The notes under the pieces were generated by a model. It was not told where the DNA came from and did no database searches. It was given only the letters and a program-made list of their open reading frames with translations. Shown in pieces: positions 55,401 through 60,349 of a stretch of DNA of 64,000 bases. The translations under genes and the position numbers were made by a program. Every line of letters begins with the position of its first letter. Position 1 is the stretch's first letter. The stretch is from the NCBI GenBank assembly GCA_018907035.1, contig JACCIC010000022.1:3950001-4014000 (forward strand), written 5' to 3'. This DNA is from Sycobia sp. Sy_11 (Eukaryota > Arthropoda > Insecta > Hymenoptera > Epichrysomallidae).

Positions 55401-57246
55401 CCATATTTCATGTGCTTGTCTCTACAATGGAGTGGTGGCATATAAATCAACGGCAAATAACAATTATGGGATGGGTGATTGATTTCTGCCTTCAACTGAA
55501 TGTTGAATAATTTTTAGCACTCGTAAAAATACTACAAACATTTAATATGGAAAACAGCTGGATGTATGCAGATGTGGCGAATGGCATCACGGTGTTTTTA
55601 TGCGCCACAGATTTGCGAACTGATGCAAAAATTTAATACGATTTTGTATCATTTCATATTATTTTAGAAATTCATTACAGACATCATCAGAAATAGTTTT
55701 ACCGAGACTGTTCAATTATTATACTGGGTACTTCTTTAGAAATTGGATGCCATTGCAAATACAAAGAATCCTTTTTCTCATACAAAGAAAGATCACAGAC
55801 GAACTTTAACCTTTTTTTATGCGTATACTTTTATACTTTTGGAATAATGTGTATACTAAAATTCGTAATCCCTCATCTTTGAATAGTTATTATATGAGGA
55901 CAATATCTTAAACTTTATGCTAAATTTATTCGTTGATAGCCCGTATACACGCAAATATAATTTATAAGTTCTATAAATATATGTGAGTATGACTAGACAC
56001 CGCATAAATCAGACGTACGTGACGTCGAATACGATTTGGAATGCGAAAACCTATTAGCTGGTTTAAATCTGCTTTTTGCTTTCATGTCTGTTCAGACTAA
56101 AAAAAAAGAGGTAGACCGTAGTTTGAGGAGGATATTTTACTTACTTAGGCGATATAAAGCTTTACATTGTTGATATTATACCGCTCAAAGAACCTGTATA
56201 CTGGAAAAATTATTAGAACTTAGGAAAAGTACTGATGCTGCTAAAGCATTATTTTATCAAATTTGTCAGGACAGGAGTTCAATTGTAACAAAATACGTAA
56301 TTTAGGATTCTAAACGAAGCAGGAACAAGTATTCAATGGTAAATTTTTAGATATAGCGAATCGATACGCAAACATGACTGTTTGTCCCGTAATGAAAAGC
56401 AGGATTGTGAGAAATCCCGTACATCTGATTCGAAAGAAAGTTTTTCAATTAGTGCTATTAATTTAATTTATATTAAGCTTGCGATTTCCAACTTTTTGTT
56501 TCAGTCGTGGGAAATTAATCACATTCTACGTTCTATCCTCGTTGACACCATATGATGTAATAGTATCATTCTTGTTGAGCTGTTTAAGGATCCCGTAGTT
56601 TTTGGAGTTTTCTCTGATTTTTACAGGAAGGCAAAATATTTTATCCCATTGAAATTTTACTTTTGATCGATTTCCATTTTGTGATTTCTGTTTAAAGTTC
56701 TTGAGAAGAGAATTTATGATCAATTTAAGGAATACTTTTGAAAAAATCATCCCCTTGACTATATAGAAACGGTCCTTAGATGCTGTTATTGCAATAAAAC
56801 TACCTTATTGAGATTATCGTACGACTTTAGAATTGGATTAAAGAAAAAGCATGTCATATTCAAATTCTGTCGAATTTTCTGTCGACTAGTATTAATACTT
56901 ATTTTATAAACTACTGTTCTCAATCCTTTTTTTAACTTTAATAAGTTTTAGTAAGTTTATTTCGGAAAAAGTCTATTTCTCTTCCCTTTTCTATCTTTAT
57001 CTCACCCTTGTTATACAACTCTTCATGTTTCGACTGAAGTGCACGATAGATTTTTAATTCAATATCCAATTATACGCGTTAATGCAGCAATATATGCATC
57101 GAGATTGGGGACGTGCGTTGTAGTTCAGACGTCGCTTAATTATTCGACACGAGAGTGTCGAAGCGGGTGACGAGAGCGAGGGGGGGGGGGCTCAACTCGA
57201 AAAATCCAATGACCTAACTCGACCCGCTGCGCTTTGCTTCTTTCTC

Positions 57247-57278
<32 letters not shown>

Positions 57279-57365
57279 TGGTCTTGTGCCGTGCTTGGCC
57301 AGTGAATTTGGAATTTCGCCGATATTCGATTAGTCCGTAGAGCTTGGTTGAGCATATATACATAC

Positions 57366-57421
<56 letters not shown>

Positions 57422-58348
57422 CACGATGTAACGGGCAGAATCGAACCGCTAGGCCACTATTCAATGTGTATGCAGCACTCTCTTAAATATAGAATTGGAA
57501 AACCGAATCGTTACTGGAGCATTAATTGATTTTAATTTAGATTTCAGCGCTGAATGAAAGAGGTCCACTCCTTCGAAAACAGACGCGGCTTAAATTATGA
57601 AAATCTGTAATAGGCATATTTAAGTGCACGTGTACTTTCGTATTTTGCTAATAATTGTCCACCATATATAATGATAAATATATATGTACACACATGCGCG
57701 CGCGCACACACACACATATTGAATTGAGTTTTTTGCCTTTATAGACATGAACTGTATAATTACCGACAATCGATCATTATGCGACTTTCAAAGTTTACAA
57801 TACCGTACCATAATTACCTTCATATTATATATTCTTCTTAATTTTTTTCACGGATTTTTAATTAAAATCTCGATATAATCAGCGAAGCTCAGCGCGAACG
57901 CTCGCGAACAGAAAAATGACAGATGAGGAAGCGTTCGCGAGCGCATTGCAAAATGAGATTGAATTGTATGTATGTATAGGTGTCGTGTAGAATAAAAGTC
58001 GATCTCGTTAGCATTATTAATGGTTAGATTGTGATTATTCAAGATGACAAGGTGGCGAGAAATGAGGGAGGGGTGGATTACCTGTAGTCCTCCAGCTCTG
58101 CCGGCCGGGCTGTTCGGCAGAACGTTCTTGATGAAAATCCCCGATACATTCGGTGATTTGCTCGAGCTTCCGCTGTCCTGAAGATCCACCTGAAAATAAT
58201 GCATATGACTCTATATATGTCTAGACGTACACACTTCTGACCCCAAATAATTGAAGGCTACGATTGGAAAATGGAATTGCGTAGATTGGGCTGGAGATGA
58301 CGAATCAGAGCACTTTACGTACTCGACTATTTTGAGAATTTTAGAATA

Positions 58349-58409
<61 letters not shown>

Positions 58410-60298
58410 ACAAAATTCAATTTCAGCGCTGAAATTTTAAAGTGATAACGTTATTCTGTCGACAGAGCGTATATACACGTTCAACGGATTGAAAATTTCA
58501 TTTATACCTCGTAATTCCCGCAGTGATGGATTGTAGAAAAAAAGTTAGACTATATCAAGTATTAGGATACAAATATATTTTCTTGCAATATTTTCGTAAG
58601 CTTTATTAGACTAAGACATGGGTAGTGCTCGATTCAATATTGTATTAATTTAAATCTGAAGGAATTCTTTGCTGATCTATGCAATTTCAAGATAAAAGCG
58701 AAAAATAATATCATAATTTTAACTATAATATTTAAAAAATTTGTGTATAGAATCGACTACTAGATTTTATAGCCAAGATAGTAATAACTAGATATTAATA
58801 ATAAGGTGAAAGTATAACAAACATCTTATGATTTTCTATAAGTTAAAATGAAAAATTTTTCCTTTTTTAAGTGATAAAATCTGTATAAAACCTGAAGTAC
58901 TGTCCAATTTTTGCATTAAATGCAACAGTAAATACAAAGAGAGACGAAACGTTTTTTGAAGCCTTTATTTGTCCCGAATCTTTTTTGAACTCTAGATATA
59001 AATAACTTTTTTGTAATAGCTGAGATGGAATTCGAGATAGAATAACCAAATATACTGCATAAACTAGTTGTAGAATGTTTCCACAATATTATCGCTTAAA
59101 GCTGTTCTTATTTTAACATAATTGTGATGTTCTCACATGATGGTGAAAGATCGAAGCTATATTATTTCTTTATTGTAAAATAATTTTTGTATTCTTGTAA
59201 GTATAAATGAAGGTTATTTTACTTAATAAAATGAATTTTTATTTTAATTCTCTTGCGTGTAATCATCGATTTAATGACCAAAAATATGGATACACTGGTA
59301 TGGGAACAATGACGAGTTAATTATTATTTTATATCACTTTATACAACTTTTTATCAATTTTAATTTAATTGTACTTTTGTCGACTGCTTATATAAAAAAT
59401 TAATAAATATTTGTTCATTGGTCTTACAGTCCAATCAAATCAAATTGTAAATAAGGATTATAAATATGGATTGTAAATAAGGACAGTCTGACTGTCATTA
59501 TAATTTTTAATTTAATTTAATTTTAGTTTTTATTATTTTTGTGTATTGATATATTAATGTTAATGTAGATGTGTATTGATGTTGTTACGTATTATTTCCG
59601 ATTGATTTGATTGGACTGTAAGACCAATGAAAAAAAAAATATATTTATTAATTTTTATCAATTTTCTCTTATCAAAACGATGAACCCGCAAATTTAAGTA
59701 TATGAGGCTATCCTTCAATTAAACTGAGTTGTTTTTACTTTTTTCTGATTTCCTTCAAATTTTGATATGGAAAATAATGGAATTTGAAGAGATTTCATAG
59801 CAAATTTGATCAATTTGCAGATCGTCTGGATTGTCAAGTACGTAGAGGAATGAAAGTTATTGAAAAGAAAAACATAAATAAACAAATAATAAAAATATGT
59901 CAGGGCTCGGATGGCCCCACGTGAACCTTTCAATATTAAATCAATGCTTGGGTAAACGAGCAAAGTACTGTCCCCTCCCTTGCCCTTCTCACCTTGCCGC
60001 CGACGATACTGAGCCCGAGGCTGGTCTGGTGCTCCCGATAGATCTCGACCAGTCTTTCCGGGCCCCAGTGCTTCGCCCAGACGACGTTGCCGTCCTTGTC
60101 GCGCTGGGTGACCGTCATGTCGGCGTCAACCTTGGCGTCGCCCTTGACGAGGAGAATGAGGGGCGGCGAGCGCCCGGGCCTCGGCGATGAGCTACCCGGC
60201 GACGAGCTCTCGAGGGAGGAGGAGACCGAGCATTCGGCCGGCCTCACCCCCACAGACGACGAGCTGCAACTGCAACGCCAAGGGAAACCAAACGCTTA

Positions 60299-60349
<51 letters not shown>

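Larger units (their letters stand above)
53749..58081 (-). other. inaD intron between exons C and D
   Basis: A 4.3-kb intron. The part from about 54.6 to 56.3 kb is free of microsatellites and holds short open pieces that may be an unidentified decayed element. A (TA)n tract and the pol III relic lie near 57.4 kb, and a (CA)n tract near 57.7 kb. Confidence 0.6.
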
